In this document: one piece after another, positions 42,410-51,580 of the stretch
Position numbering within the stretch: position 1 is the stretch's first letter
How the letters are laid out: the number at the start of each line of letters is the position of its first letter
NCBI GenBank assembly: GCA_029263175.1
Contig: JAJCXZ010000076.1
Coordinates: 1 to 64,000 of the forward strand
DNA: 64,000 nucleotides
Direction: 5' to 3'
Origin: Acidimicrobiales bacterium
Lineage (GTDB): Bacteria; Actinomycetota; Acidimicrobiia; Acidimicrobiales; Aldehydirespiratoraceae
Notes under the pieces: model-generated
What the model saw: the letters and a program-made list of their open reading frames with translations, nothing else
The model's database searches: none
Told to the model about the DNA's origin: nothing
Program-made: the position numbers and the translations under genes

Positions 42410-43201
42410 CTAGCGAGCCTCGCGGACCAGCACCTCCTGGGCGATCGTGGCGACATGGACGCCTCCAGCAGTCCACAACTCGCCAAAGGCGAGCCCTCGA
42501 GCGGCGTTCACCCCCGACGATCGGTAGTCGTGCAGAATCCAGTCGGTGGCCGGCGCGTGACGGTGGAACCAGATCGAGTGGTCGAGGCTCGCTCCCTGGT
42601 ATTGCCGCGCTTTCGCATCGGGGTCGGAGCGCCCGAGCGGGTGTTCGAGGTGAACGGCCTCGGTTGCCATGTCGTCGCTGAGGAACGTGTGAGCGAGCGC
42701 GGCGGCCAAGGGATCGTCGTCGATCGGATCGGTCATGCGCATCCACGCCCGCGCCGCGCTCGCTTTGCCCACGGATCTCCGCTCGAAGCACGACATCCAC
42801 GAATCGGTCTCGCCATCCTGCGGGGCCGGCACGTCAGGCATCTCGATCGCGGTGACGTCAGGGGCCGCCTCGGGCACGTGGAAGGATGCCGAGAGGTTCA
42901 GGATTGCGCCGTTCGACTGACGAGCCACGACTCGACGAGTCTCGAACGAACGACCGTCACGGATCCGGTCGACCTCATAGCGAATCGGTTCATCGGGGTT
43001 TCCTCCGCGGATGAAGTAGGCGTGCAGCGAATGCGGTACAACGTCGGCCCGGACTGTCTGGGCAGCCGCCCAGAGTCCCTGGGCCGCGACCTGGCCGCCG
43101 TACACCCGGCCCCACGGATAGACAGCGCTGCGACCCACCCATACATCGGGTCCGTGCTCGGCCATGTCGTAGAGATCGGCGTAGGAGATGGAGTCGCTCA
43201 C
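42410..43201 (-). CDS. Acyl-CoA thioesterase (TesB-like double hot-dog)
   Basis: 263-residue cytoplasmic thioesterase that hydrolyses acyl-CoAs. First hot-dog domain: YGGQVAAQGLWAAAQTV and SLHAYFIRGGNPDEPIRY; second domain: ARQYQGASLDHSIWFH with the catalytic Asp in SLDHSIWFHR and the characteristic VATIAQEVLVR ending. Eleven bases upstream of the NUDIX gene on the same strand. Length slightly below E. coli TesB (about 286). Confidence 0.88.
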   Translation of the reverse strand: MSDSISYADLYDMAEHGPDVWVGRSAVYPWGRVYGGQVAAQGLWAAAQTVRADVVPHSLHAYFIRGGNPDEPIRYEVDRIRDGRSFETRRVVARQSNGAILNLSASFHVPEAAPDVTAIEMPDVPAPQDGETDSWMSCFERRSVGKASAARAWMRMTDPIDDDPLAAALAHTFLSDDMATEAVHLEHPLGRSDPDAKARQYQGASLDHSIWFHRHAPATDWILHDYRSSGVNAARGLAFGELWTAGGVHVATIAQEVLVREAR

Positions 43202-43238
43202 CTGCAGGAAGATAGCCAGCTGGCGCGAGGATGATGGA

Positions 43239-43865
43239 ATGAATTCCCGACCTCATCAGCTTCGGTCCATCGAGATCGGCGATTCACCGAAGTCGTGGGC
43301 GGCGGCCGGATTCACCGTCGCCGACGGGGCCGTCACGATCGGATCGACCAGCATCCAGTTGGCCACCGGTGCATCCCGGGGCATCTCGCGTCTCGGGGTC
43401 GACGGTATCGACGGGTCCATCGACGGCATGCCATTCGGGGCGAGCAGGTCCACGACCGACAGGGCTCCCGCTCATGTCAACCATGTGGTCGCCATCGACC
43501 ATCTCGTGGCGATGTCGTCCGATGTCGACCGTACAATCGCGGCGCTTCGATCCGCCGACATCGAGCTGCGCCGCGAACGCCACTTCGGCGAAGGCGACGA
43601 TGCGAGGCGCCAGGCGTTCTTCTGGCTTGGAGATGTGATTCTCGAACTGGTCGGCCCGGCGGCAGCCGGCGCCGAAGGACAAGCTGCACTGTGGGGGCTT
43701 GCGCTCACGTGTGACGACCTCGACGTCGCCAAGGGCCACCTCGGCGACATGCTCTCTGATCCGAAGACGGCAGTGCAACCGGGTCGACGCATTGCGACGC
43801 TCCGCACGCGCGATCTCGACATCTCCGTGCCGGTCGCGCTCATGTCGCCCCATCCTGGCCGATAG
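43239..43865 (+). CDS. VOC-family (glyoxalase-like) protein
   Basis: 208 residues. A VOC-like half is visible from about residue 85: NHVVAIDHLVAMSSDVDRTI, a typical first strand/helix with metal His, then RQAFFWLGDVILELVGP with the Glu ligand. The N-terminal part (IEIGDSPKSWAAAGFTVADG) is a degenerate repeat. GAGG precedes ATG 43239. Substrate unknown. Confidence 0.75.
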   Translation: MNSRPHQLRSIEIGDSPKSWAAAGFTVADGAVTIGSTSIQLATGASRGISRLGVDGIDGSIDGMPFGASRSTTDRAPAHVNHVVAIDHLVAMSSDVDRTIAALRSADIELRRERHFGEGDDARRQAFFWLGDVILELVGPAAAGAEGQAALWGLALTCDDLDVAKGHLGDMLSDPKTAVQPGRRIATLRTRDLDISVPVALMSPHPGR

Positions 43866-43878
43866 AATCCCGCCCACC

Positions 43879-44232
43879 ATGTGGTCTCACCTCACCCGCG
43901 GCGGCTCTCGACTGATTGTCGGCGCACTCTTGATCGTCCTGCTTGCCGGCGCATGCGGCGGGAGCGGCGCCGACGGTGCCCCAGATTCGTCGACATCGTC
44001 CACTCTGGCGCCCTCGTCCACCGCGCCGGCCTCGTCTGGCACATCGACGACCAGCACCGCCCCGCCCGAATCCGATGCCACCATGTCGACCAGCACGACG
44101 GTCGCCACCACCACGCCTTCCGGCGACCCGACGACGACCTTGTCCAACGGTCTGCCCGAACCAGCGGACCCCGACGACCCGGGTTACCCCACGGTGCCTC
44201 CGTCGCCGGTCGTCACCTACCCGACCGAATAG
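43879..44232 (+). CDS. Ser/Thr/Pro-rich lipoprotein
   Basis: 117-residue putative lipoprotein. RLIVGALLIVLLAGAC gives a signal peptide with lipobox LAGAC; the mature part is almost wholly Ser, Thr, Pro and Ala, ending in a DPDDPGYPTVPPSP segment. It looks like an extended surface stalk, possibly glycosylated. TAGAAT lies ten bases upstream of the ATG. No functional domain. Confidence 0.65.
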   Translation: MWSHLTRGGSRLIVGALLIVLLAGACGGSGADGAPDSSTSSTLAPSSTAPASSGTSTTSTAPPESDATMSTSTTVATTTPSGDPTTTLSNGLPEPADPDDPGYPTVPPSPVVTYPTE

Positions 44233-44294
44233 GCCTATAGGCCCACTTCCGATCGGCCGACAACCTGGTTGTGTCCGGGTTTGTCAAGTGGAGG

Positions 44295-44627
44295 TCACGG
44301 AGCAGGCCGATGGCGCACCGCGCCTGTCGCCCGCATCCTCACGGCAGTCTCGGGCGAAGGTTCTCGGAGAACTTCAGCCTGACCGTCCACGATGAGACTC
44401 ATCGACTGATCGGCAGTGGCGGGCCAGACGAGCGACATCATCGGATTCGCCCGAGCGGCCGACGCAGCGCCCCGACCGAGCAGCATCTCAATCGACTCGC
44501 CGTCGAAGCGCACCCGGACATGGGTCACTCTGGGTGCCCCCTCGTCACTGTTGACCACGGCATAAGCCGTATCGCCGTAGTCGGTCGCGGCGGCTTCCAG
44601 TTCGTTGAGAGGAACTTGCTTGCTCAT
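44295..44627 (-). CDS. Pyridoxamine 5'-phosphate oxidase-family-like protein
   Basis: 110 residues. DYGDTAYAVVNSDEGAPRVTHVRVRFDG and NPMMSLVWPATADQSMSLIVDG (both quoted in part) resemble the split-barrel FMN/F420-binding fold of the PPOX family. It is short and may bind flavin or F420, but no catalytic residue can be assigned. ATG 44627 is chosen over the in-frame ATG at 44741, which would overlap the divergent transglycosylase gene. Confidence 0.6.
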   Translation of the reverse strand: MSKQVPLNELEAAATDYGDTAYAVVNSDEGAPRVTHVRVRFDGESIEMLLGRGAASAARANPMMSLVWPATADQSMSLIVDGQAEVLREPSPETAVRMRATGAVRHRPAP

Positions 44628-44662
44628 GGCACAACCGTACTCATTTTCCTTTCGCGGGGGCG

Positions 44663-46180
44663 ATGTGTGCCGATGGATCCACCACGGTGAGTGGTCGATT
44701 CGGGAATCGAGCAACGCGACGCATGTCGACGTTGATTGCATTGGTTCTTTTCGCGCTCGGAGCGGGAGCGCTGCTGAGTGCCGCGCACGCCGACGACACG
44801 GACGCGGACGACAGCGGGCGGCCCGATCCGATCACCGTGGCATCCAACGGACAATCGTTCGAAGAAGCACTCGCCGGAGCCGGACTCGATGCCGCATGGC
44901 GTGCCACTGTTCAGCTCGGCCCGATCGCGCGCGGCATGGCTGTCGAGTACGACGACGAGGGCACCGTCATCGTCGTGGAGTTGCTGGAGACCATCGATGC
45001 GATCGAGCGAACGACAACGCTGCACGACGGGGTCGTCGCCGAACTACGCGGCGCGGCCAGAGCCAGAGATGATGCGGTCGATGCCGAGCGTCAACGGCTC
45101 ATCGAGCGAAACAAGGCCGAGACCCACCTTCGCGGCATGCGAGCTCTCCTCGAAGTCGTTGCCGTGGACGTGTTCGCCGGCACGGGGGAGTCAGACGACA
45201 TCCTTCTCGGCTCCGACAACACCGCACTCATCGGCGTGCAACGAAACGAACGACTACGGGGTCACACCCTCGACGAGATGTGGGACCGGCACCGCGTCGC
45301 CACCCTGGCTCTCGCCGACGCCGAGGCAGCACTTGCCGAGGCGATCTCGAGTCGTGAGGAGTTGGACCGGATCCACGCTCTCCTGCGGGCGGAGGCCACC
45401 ACCCTTGCTCGCAGCCGCAACGATCTCGAAGGGGCGGCGCGAGACCTGCTGCCGGGTGCCGCCGAATCCTTCACCCTGGCAAGAGTTCCGCGAGCATCAG
45501 GTCTGACTCCGCGCGCCATCGAGGCATACGTCAACGCCGAGCTCGAGCTGCAGGATACGCAGCCGAGATGCCGCATTTCGTGGCGCACAATTGCAGCGGT
45601 CGGCGGGGTCGAGGGAGGCCATGGAACCCACGGCAACCGACTGCTTCAGCTCGATGGCACACCCGACCGACCGATCGTCGGTCTTGCGCTCGATGGGCAG
45701 AACACCGACAACTTCGGTGAGGTCGTGGCCTCGATCGCCGACACCGACGGCGGTCGCTTCGACGGTGACACCGTGTACGACCGGGCTGTTGGGCCGATGC
45801 AGTTCATCCCCGAGACCTGGCAGCGCTGGCAACGAGACGGTGACGGCGACGGGGTCATGGATCCGCAAGACCTCGACGACGCCGCGCTGGCCGCCGGCGC
45901 CTATCTCTGCAACTACGGCAGCCAGCGAGACTGGGAGGTCTGGAAGAGCGCCGTCTTCGGCTACAACCACTCCCCCGCCTACGTCGCGTCGGTCAAGAGT
46001 CGCCACGATCAGATGCGCTACGTCCGGCTGCCAGAGTTCGAGGACGTGGCGGAGGGCGAGGAGATCGATCCCCTCATCCAGCTGGAACCGGCGGCGCCCT
46101 ATGGAGTCTATGTGCCGATGCCGATTCCCGAGCCAGAGCCAGAAGAAGGCGTGGGCGAAGCGGCGCCCGAGTCAGGCTGA
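44663..46180 (+). CDS. Lytic transglycosylase-like secreted protein
   Basis: 505-residue exported murein hydrolase candidate. Signal peptide (STLIALVLFALGAGALLSAA), a coiled-coil region (about 100-250, with TLHDGVVAELRGAARARDDA), then an MltB-like SLT domain from about residue 300: RISWRTIAAVGGVEGGHGTH with the catalytic Glu, RAVGPMQFIPETWQRW, DGDGDGVMDPQDLDDAALAA and FGYNHSPAYVASVK. The acidic Pro/Glu tail ends the protein. The start may instead be ATG 44723; GGGGG before 44663 supports the longer form. Confidence 0.82.
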   Translation: MCADGSTTVSGRFGNRATRRMSTLIALVLFALGAGALLSAAHADDTDADDSGRPDPITVASNGQSFEEALAGAGLDAAWRATVQLGPIARGMAVEYDDEGTVIVVELLETIDAIERTTTLHDGVVAELRGAARARDDAVDAERQRLIERNKAETHLRGMRALLEVVAVDVFAGTGESDDILLGSDNTALIGVQRNERLRGHTLDEMWDRHRVATLALADAEAALAEAISSREELDRIHALLRAEATTLARSRNDLEGAARDLLPGAAESFTLARVPRASGLTPRAIEAYVNAELELQDTQPRCRISWRTIAAVGGVEGGHGTHGNRLLQLDGTPDRPIVGLALDGQNTDNFGEVVASIADTDGGRFDGDTVYDRAVGPMQFIPETWQRWQRDGDGDGVMDPQDLDDAALAAGAYLCNYGSQRDWEVWKSAVFGYNHSPAYVASVKSRHDQMRYVRLPEFEDVAEGEEIDPLIQLEPAAPYGVYVPMPIPEPEPEEGVGEAAPESG

Positions 46181-47590
46181 GCCGACGACGGCTCGCTCGA
46201 TCGACGCGACGATCGCGTTGACGTCGTCCTCGTCGGTGCGCCAGTTCGAGACCGAGAGGCGAATCCCGAACTCGCCCTTCCACACCGTGGAGCTCGGGTG
46301 GCAGATGCCCTCGCCGAGCACCGCGGCAAGCACTGCTTGGGTACGCTCGTCGGCCGACTGGGTGGGCGTGGCCGCACACCTGATGATGATCTGGTTGATT
46401 ACGGCGGCGCGGACTTGAACTCCGACAACGTGTCGGAGGCGGCCCGCGAGTTCGGTGGCGCGGTCACAACTGCGGTCGATCATGGTGGCTGTCCCATCGC
46501 GGCCCAATGCCCGGATGGCGGCCCAGACAGGGATCCCGCGTGCACGTCGAGAGGCCTCGGGGACCAGGTCAACAGGATTCGGGATCCCGCCAGGAGTCGG
46601 TAGGTAGGCGGCCTGGAGCCCGATCGCTCGAGCGAGCACCTCGGGATCACGGACAATCGAGATCCCGCAGTCGTAGGGAACGTTGAGCCATTTGTGAGCG
46701 TCGCAGGTCCATGAATCAGCCCGTTCACTCCCGGTGGCGAGCGCTCGGTATCGATTGCCCGCTCGAACCCACAAGCCGAACGCGCCATCGATGTGGAACC
46801 ACGTGTCCTCCACGCTTCGTCGCGAGCGGCGCTCATCGACGATGTCGGCAATCTTTGCGATTGGATCAAAACCACCACCGTTCACGTTGCCCGCTTGGGC
46901 ATACACGATCGTGGGTCCGTCGAGCGTTTCGAGCGCAGCTCGGAGGGCGGAGGGGATCATACGACCACGCCGGTCGGTGGGAATCCTGATCGCCGTGTCC
47001 GCACCGAGTCCCGCGAATCGCAGCGAACGGAACACCGTCGAGTGTTGCTCATCGCCCAGCACCACGTTCACCCGAGGGGCGCCCTGGAGGCCGCGGGCTT
47101 CGACGTCGTGGTCATGGGCGGCGAGCACCGCATTCCTGGCCGCAAGGAGGGTCGCCGTGTTCGCACCCTGCGCCCCGGTGGTGAATCCGACTGCCGCCTC
47201 CGCGGGGAGGTCGAGCAGGTCGAGAATCCAGCGACCGGCAGCGTGCTCGATCGCTACCGCTGCGGGATAGAGCTCGCCGAATGACGCATTCTGATCCCAG
47301 GCCGACACGAGCCAATCCGCTCCGAGCGCCGAGGGCAGTACACCGCCGGTCACCAGCGCCAGATAGCGGCCCGATCCGGTGCCGGCAAGGCCGGGCTCGG
47401 CACACGCCGAGAGCTCTCGAAGCACGGCCGCTGGTTCGAGGCCGGCGGCCGGCAACTCGACGGGAAGGGAGGCAAGAACAGCGGCCGCGTCAGCCGACGG
47501 CGTGACCGGGCGTTCATCCGTTCCCGACAACCAGGCGCGAGCCAACTCGTTGGCAGCATCAAGTGCCGAATCAAAATCAGCGTCGAGCAT
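46172..47590 (-). CDS. PLP-dependent group II amino acid decarboxylase
   Basis: 472-residue decarboxylase of the glutamate/aromatic amino acid type. The PLP Lys is in WTCDAHKWLNVPYDCG, with FTTGAQGANTATLLAARNA, the Asp/His of WFHIDGAFGLWVRA and GTGRYLALVTGG-like substrate region. Which amino acid it uses cannot be read. ATG overlaps the ycaQ-like stop by one base (TGATG), making it the last gene of a three-gene operon. It overlaps the convergent transglycosylase by nine bases. Confidence 0.88.
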   Translation of the reverse strand: MLDADFDSALDAANELARAWLSGTDERPVTPSADAAAVLASLPVELPAAGLEPAAVLRELSACAEPGLAGTGSGRYLALVTGGVLPSALGADWLVSAWDQNASFGELYPAAVAIEHAAGRWILDLLDLPAEAAVGFTTGAQGANTATLLAARNAVLAAHDHDVEARGLQGAPRVNVVLGDEQHSTVFRSLRFAGLGADTAIRIPTDRRGRMIPSALRAALETLDGPTIVYAQAGNVNGGGFDPIAKIADIVDERRSRRSVEDTWFHIDGAFGLWVRAGNRYRALATGSERADSWTCDAHKWLNVPYDCGISIVRDPEVLARAIGLQAAYLPTPGGIPNPVDLVPEASRRARGIPVWAAIRALGRDGTATMIDRSCDRATELAGRLRHVVGVQVRAAVINQIIIRCAATPTQSADERTQAVLAAVLGEGICHPSSTVWKGEFGIRLSVSNWRTDEDDVNAIVASIERAVVGSA

Positions 47591-48792
47591 CAGCTGCTCC
47601 CGAGGTCCGAGATCACGTCACCAGCCTGGCCTGACACCGTCCAGCCGTCCACACCGACGAAGACCGCGAGGTCGGCCAGCGCCGACCGCATGCCCCCGAT
47701 GACCGCGTCGCGATCGTTGCCGGGTTCGCTGAACGCCCCCAGGACACGCAGCACACCGTCGACGCGATCGGTCTTCAGGTCGACGCGACCGACGATCTTG
47801 TCGCCCAGGAGGAACGGCAGCACGTAGTAGCCGTACTTGCGTTTCGGCTGCGGGACGTAGATCTCGATCTTGTAGTCGAAGTCGAAGAGGCGTTGGGCGC
47901 GTTCGCGATGCCACACCATCGGATCAAAGGGCGACAGCAGGGTGCACGCACTGATCTTGCGCGGTCGAGCCGCATCGGGATGGATGTAGGCCTGGCGATC
48001 CCACCCGTCGACGGAGACCTCGACGAGATCGCCTTCCTCGATGAGTTCCAACGCGCGGAGTCGACCGGCCTTCTTGGGCACCCGGTGATAGTCGATCAGC
48101 TCAGGCAAGGAGAAAACGCCGAGGCTCCTGGCGCCACGACGGAGAAGTTCGCGGGTGGCGTCCTCCTCGCTCGGGGTCGGCAGGTTGCGGATCTCCTCGG
48201 GCACGATCCGTTCCGTCAGATCGAATTCCTTCACGAACCCCGGCTTGCGCCGGATCCCGACCTCGCCGACCCGGAACATCCAGTCGAGGGCAAGCGAGCC
48301 GATCGAGCGGCTCCCCCACCATTCGCCCTCACGAGGGCGGGGATCGTTGAGGTCGCCCGGGGCAAGAGGTCGTTCGCGTACCTGGTCACGAACCTCGTTG
48401 ATGTAGGCCTTCTCCTTGGCGGCGAACTCGACGAGCCCTCCCCACGTGTCGCCATTGCGAGCACGATCCTTCATGAACCGCAGGAGCGGTTCGTCCTCGA
48501 CGGGGACGAGGGAGGCTTCGTGGCACCACGCCTCGATCCACTCGTCGTCCTTGTAGGCGATGCGGTCGTGGAGAACGGGGTCGTACGGGCCGAGGCGGGA
48601 GAACGCCGGCATGTATTGGGTGCGCATGACCACAGGCACCGAGTCGAGCTGAATGTAGTTGAGCCGACCCATGACACGGCGCAGGTGGCGACGGTCGACG
48701 CGACCGCGGGGACGAGGGTCGGTGAAGCCCTGGGCGCCGAGCGAGATGCGGCGCGCCGCAGCGGCGCTGATTCGGGGCGGCTTCACACTCAT
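47590..48792 (-). CDS. YcaQ/AlkZ-type DNA glycosylase (winged-helix)
   Basis: 400-residue HTH_42 protein. The catalytic QxD motif is in LNYIQLDSVPVVMRTQYMP, as in interstrand-crosslink glycosylase YcaQ and AlkZ. Winged-helix repeats and YYVLPFLLGDKIVGRVDLKTD follow. It should unhook alkylated or crosslinked bases. ATG 48792 overlaps the HAD stop (ATGA). Assignment by motif; biochemical activity is inferred. Confidence 0.85.
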   Translation of the reverse strand: MSVKPPRISAAAARRISLGAQGFTDPRPRGRVDRRHLRRVMGRLNYIQLDSVPVVMRTQYMPAFSRLGPYDPVLHDRIAYKDDEWIEAWCHEASLVPVEDEPLLRFMKDRARNGDTWGGLVEFAAKEKAYINEVRDQVRERPLAPGDLNDPRPREGEWWGSRSIGSLALDWMFRVGEVGIRRKPGFVKEFDLTERIVPEEIRNLPTPSEEDATRELLRRGARSLGVFSLPELIDYHRVPKKAGRLRALELIEEGDLVEVSVDGWDRQAYIHPDAARPRKISACTLLSPFDPMVWHRERAQRLFDFDYKIEIYVPQPKRKYGYYVLPFLLGDKIVGRVDLKTDRVDGVLRVLGAFSEPGNDRDAVIGGMRSALADLAVFVGVDGWTVSGQAGDVISDLGSS

Positions 48793-49517
48793 GTCAGATG
48801 GTCCGCGAGGGCGTGTAGACCCGGAAGACGCCAATGGTCGTGATCATCGTGATGATCGAACGGGTCGAGCTGCACCACGGGCATGCCGGCGGCTTGCGCG
48901 CCTCGAACATCGGCGTGCACCGTGTCGCCGACATACAACGTGCGATCGGCGGCGGTGGCCAACGCAGCAATGGCCGGGTCAAAGATCCGGGGATCCGGCT
49001 TCGAGATACCGAGCACTCCTGAGTCGACGATGGCGGCCACCCTGGGCAACGGCCCGTCGTCGAGCTGGCAGATCCCATGATCGAGGCATTGCTGGATGGC
49101 CGTGCCGTTGTTGTTCGTCACGATTGCAACCGGCCTCAGGGCTGCGATTCGAGCAAAGCCGGCGATGTTCTCGGCGAGTAGATGGCGCCACACCAGCTCA
49201 CCCTCGCCGTGCTTTCGTAGTTCCCCGCGTGCTCCGATTGCCACATCGAGCTCGTCGCCGTCGATACCCACGACGCCGAAGTACGCCCGGTCGTAGTGCT
49301 CCCAGACGTCGAGGTTCCCGTCGCGGACGTCGGCGTGCTCCAGCAGTTCAGTCATCGCCCGCACGCCGGCGTAGTGGCTCTCGGCCGCATTCTCCGGCGC
49401 CAGAGCGGCGCGCACGCCGTGGGAGAGAAGGATGTCGTTGAGCACAACGGGGTCGGGAACGACGAAGACACCACCCATGTCGAAGACCACGGCATCGATC
49501 GCTTCGGGGGAATACAC
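48789..49517 (-). CDS. HAD-superfamily hydrolase
   Basis: 242 residues. Motif I VVFDMGGVFVVPDP (nucleophile Asp), motif II AIVTNNNGTA, motif III Lys in SGVLGISKPDPRIFD and motif IV LYVGDTVHADVRGAQAAGMP. A helical cap lies between motifs I and II. Second acidic residue of motif I is Gly, as in the sEH-phosphatase subclass. GTG 49517 is chosen so as not to overlap the divergent MFS promoter. Substrate unknown. First gene of the HAD-ycaQ-decarboxylase operon. Confidence 0.83.
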   Translation of the reverse strand: MYSPEAIDAVVFDMGGVFVVPDPVVLNDILLSHGVRAALAPENAAESHYAGVRAMTELLEHADVRDGNLDVWEHYDRAYFGVVGIDGDELDVAIGARGELRKHGEGELVWRHLLAENIAGFARIAALRPVAIVTNNNGTAIQQCLDHGICQLDDGPLPRVAAIVDSGVLGISKPDPRIFDPAIAALATAADRTLYVGDTVHADVRGAQAAGMPVVQLDPFDHHDDHDHWRLPGLHALADHLT

Positions 49518-49557
49518 GTCGGTGAGTAGATCACGCCTCGACCTCGACCGCCATCCG

Positions 49558-49563
49558 TAAACT
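49558..49563 (+). promoter_or_regulatory. -10 element for leaderless transcription of the MFS gene
   Basis: TAAACT, six bases, ATG at 49570. Confidence 0.5.
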
Positions 49564-49569
49564 CCCGCG

Positions 49570-50802
49570 ATGCCCACCCGCTTCTCGGGATGGCGGATCG
49601 CGGCTTTCGCCACCGTCGTTCTCGGCCTCACCGGCCCTGGCCAGACCCTTGGCGTGAGCGTGTTCATCGACCACTTCGCCGATGACCTCGACCTCTCGAA
49701 GAACGCGGTTGCCGGCGGCTACGCCGTCGGCACGCTCATGGGTTCGTTGATGATGCCGACCGTCGGCAGCTGGATCGACCGCTATGGCGTCCGCCGCTCG
49801 ATGACGGTGATCGCCGTGCTTTTCTCGCTCGCCCTCGTGGCGATGGCAGGGGTGCAAGGAATCCTCAGCCTGACCGCCGGTTTCGTCTTCATCCGCATGC
49901 TCGGTCAAGGCAGCCTGTCGCTGGTCGGGATCGTGTCGGTCTCGCTGTGGTTCGAACAGAAGCGGGGCCTCGCCCTCGGCATTGTGCTTACCGCATCGTC
50001 GGCGTTGATGGCACTCGTGCCCGTCGCGTTGTCGTTCCTGATCGGCGAGTTCGGCTGGCGCCAGGCCTGGCTGTTTGCGGCCGCCACCGTCGCCATGGTC
50101 GTCATCCCGATCGCCTGGTTCGGGATGATCGATCGTCCGTCGAGCGTCGGTCAACACGTCGATGGCATCACCCCGCACGACGATGACCTCGACTTCGAGG
50201 TCTGGGGCGTCGATCGATCGACCGCAATGCACACGCGTGCGTTCTGGATTCTCGCCGGCGCGAGTGCCGCCGCGTCGATGCTGGTTACCGGTGTGAACTT
50301 TCATCAGATCTCGCTGCTCGGCGAGTCGGGTTTCACCGAGACCCAGGCCGCGATCATGTTCCTCCCGCAGGTGCTCGGTACGTTTGTCGGGTCACCGCTC
50401 GCAGGCTTTGTGCTCGATCGAGTCGGCAGCCGCCACGCACCTGCGATCTCCCTCACGCTGTTGTCGATCACGCTGTTTCTCGCCGGCAGTGTGGCGTCGA
50501 CTGCGGCGGTTATCGCCTACGCGTGCATGCTCGGCTTCAACAGCGGCGTCATCCGCACCCTCAGCTCCGCACTGGTGCCCGGCTGGTTCGGCACGAAACA
50601 CATCGGATCGATCCAAGGGGCCATGACATTCATGGGCGTGCTCGCATCCGCAGCGGGCCCGATCGCTCTCGCCCTGACCGAGTCGGCCACCGGCAGCTTC
50701 CGCACTGCGGCGCTGGTCTGGTGCGGCGTTCCTCTCGTCGGCGCCGCCCTCGCCACGCGAAACCGACTCCCCACATTCAGCAGGGAGCCGGTCGCAGTCT
50801 GA
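49570..50802 (+). CDS. Major facilitator superfamily transporter (monocarboxylate-like)
   Basis: 410-residue twelve-helix carrier. The MFS loop motif between helices 2 and 3 is GSWIDRYGVRRSMT, repeated in the second half as AGFVLDRVGSRHAPA. GYAVGTLMGSLMMPTVG and the RMLGQGSLSLVGIV helix resemble the oxalate/monocarboxylate subfamily. Substrate not predictable. Divergent from the HAD operon, convergent with the beta-oxidation operon. Confidence 0.9.
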   Translation: MPTRFSGWRIAAFATVVLGLTGPGQTLGVSVFIDHFADDLDLSKNAVAGGYAVGTLMGSLMMPTVGSWIDRYGVRRSMTVIAVLFSLALVAMAGVQGILSLTAGFVFIRMLGQGSLSLVGIVSVSLWFEQKRGLALGIVLTASSALMALVPVALSFLIGEFGWRQAWLFAAATVAMVVIPIAWFGMIDRPSSVGQHVDGITPHDDDLDFEVWGVDRSTAMHTRAFWILAGASAAASMLVTGVNFHQISLLGESGFTETQAAIMFLPQVLGTFVGSPLAGFVLDRVGSRHAPAISLTLLSITLFLAGSVASTAAVIAYACMLGFNSGVIRTLSSALVPGWFGTKHIGSIQGAMTFMGVLASAAGPIALALTESATGSFRTAALVWCGVPLVGAALATRNRLPTFSREPVAV

Positions 50803-50818
50803 TCTGGTTCCTGACCCG

Positions 50819-51580
50819 TCAGGTTCCGGTCCAGTTGGGTTCGCGCTTCTCGGCGAACGCCAGCGGGCCCTCCTTGGCGTCGTTGGAGCGAAAGACCGCT
50901 CCTTGGATGCCGGCCTGCATCTCCCACAACGCAGCCTCGTCGTAGCCCTGGCTCGCGGCCTTGACGATCTGCTTCGATGCGGCGACCGCGAGCGGCGCGT
51001 TCTTCGCCACTCGCTCGGCCAACGCGATCGCGGCGTCAACCGCTCCACCGACAGGCGTGATCTGAGCGAGCATGCCTGCCGCCAGGGCCTCCTCGGCGGT
51101 GATGTTGTCGCCGGTGATCGCCATCTCCATGGCCTTCGAGTACCCGACCCGGCTCGGAAGCCGCATCAGACCGCCGCCAGCGGCGAACAGGCCGACCTTC
51201 ACCTCACGAATGCCGAACTTGGCTCCCTCGGCCGCGACCAGCAGGTCACAGGAGAGGGCCAACTCGCAGCCGCCGGCGATAGCGAACCCTTCGATCGCGC
51301 CAATCAGCGGCTTCTCGGCACCGGCCTTGATGAAATCCATCATGGGGCCGATGTCTTCACCCCGGGAGAAGGCCTTCAGGTCCATGCCGGAGCAGAAGCC
51401 CCGACCGTTGCCCGTGAGGACGCCGGCGGTGAGACCAGGATCAGCATTGAGCTCCTGCACGGCGTTCCAGAGACCGTGCGAGATGGCGCCGTTGATCGCG
51501 TTCATCTGATCGGGCCGGTTCAACGTGATGATCATCACGCGGTCACGGCGTTCTGTCAGCACTGCTTGTTCATCGCTCAT
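50819..51580 (-). CDS. Enoyl-CoA hydratase/isomerase (crotonase)
   Basis: 253 residues. Catalytic Glu pair in AIAGGCELALSCDLL and FGIREVKVGLFAAGGGLMRLP, CoA-binding RGFCSGMDLKAF. It hydrates enoyl-CoA in beta-oxidation. ATG 51580 overlaps the SDR stop (ATGA). Last gene of the MarR-thiolase-SDR-ECH operon. Confidence 0.92.
   Translation of the reverse strand: MSDEQAVLTERRDRVMIITLNRPDQMNAINGAISHGLWNAVQELNADPGLTAGVLTGNGRGFCSGMDLKAFSRGEDIGPMMDFIKAGAEKPLIGAIEGFAIAGGCELALSCDLLVAAEGAKFGIREVKVGLFAAGGGLMRLPSRVGYSKAMEMAITGDNITAEEALAAGMLAQITPVGGAVDAAIALAERVAKNAPLAVAASKQIVKAASQGYDEAALWEMQAGIQGAVFRSNDAKEGPLAFAEKREPNWTGT

Noticed and set aside
44232-44243. 12-bp perfect palindrome GGCCTATAGGCC after the Ser/Thr-rich lipoprotein gene
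   Set aside because: Hairpin would have almost no loop and there is no U-tract, so I could not support it as a terminator or operator.
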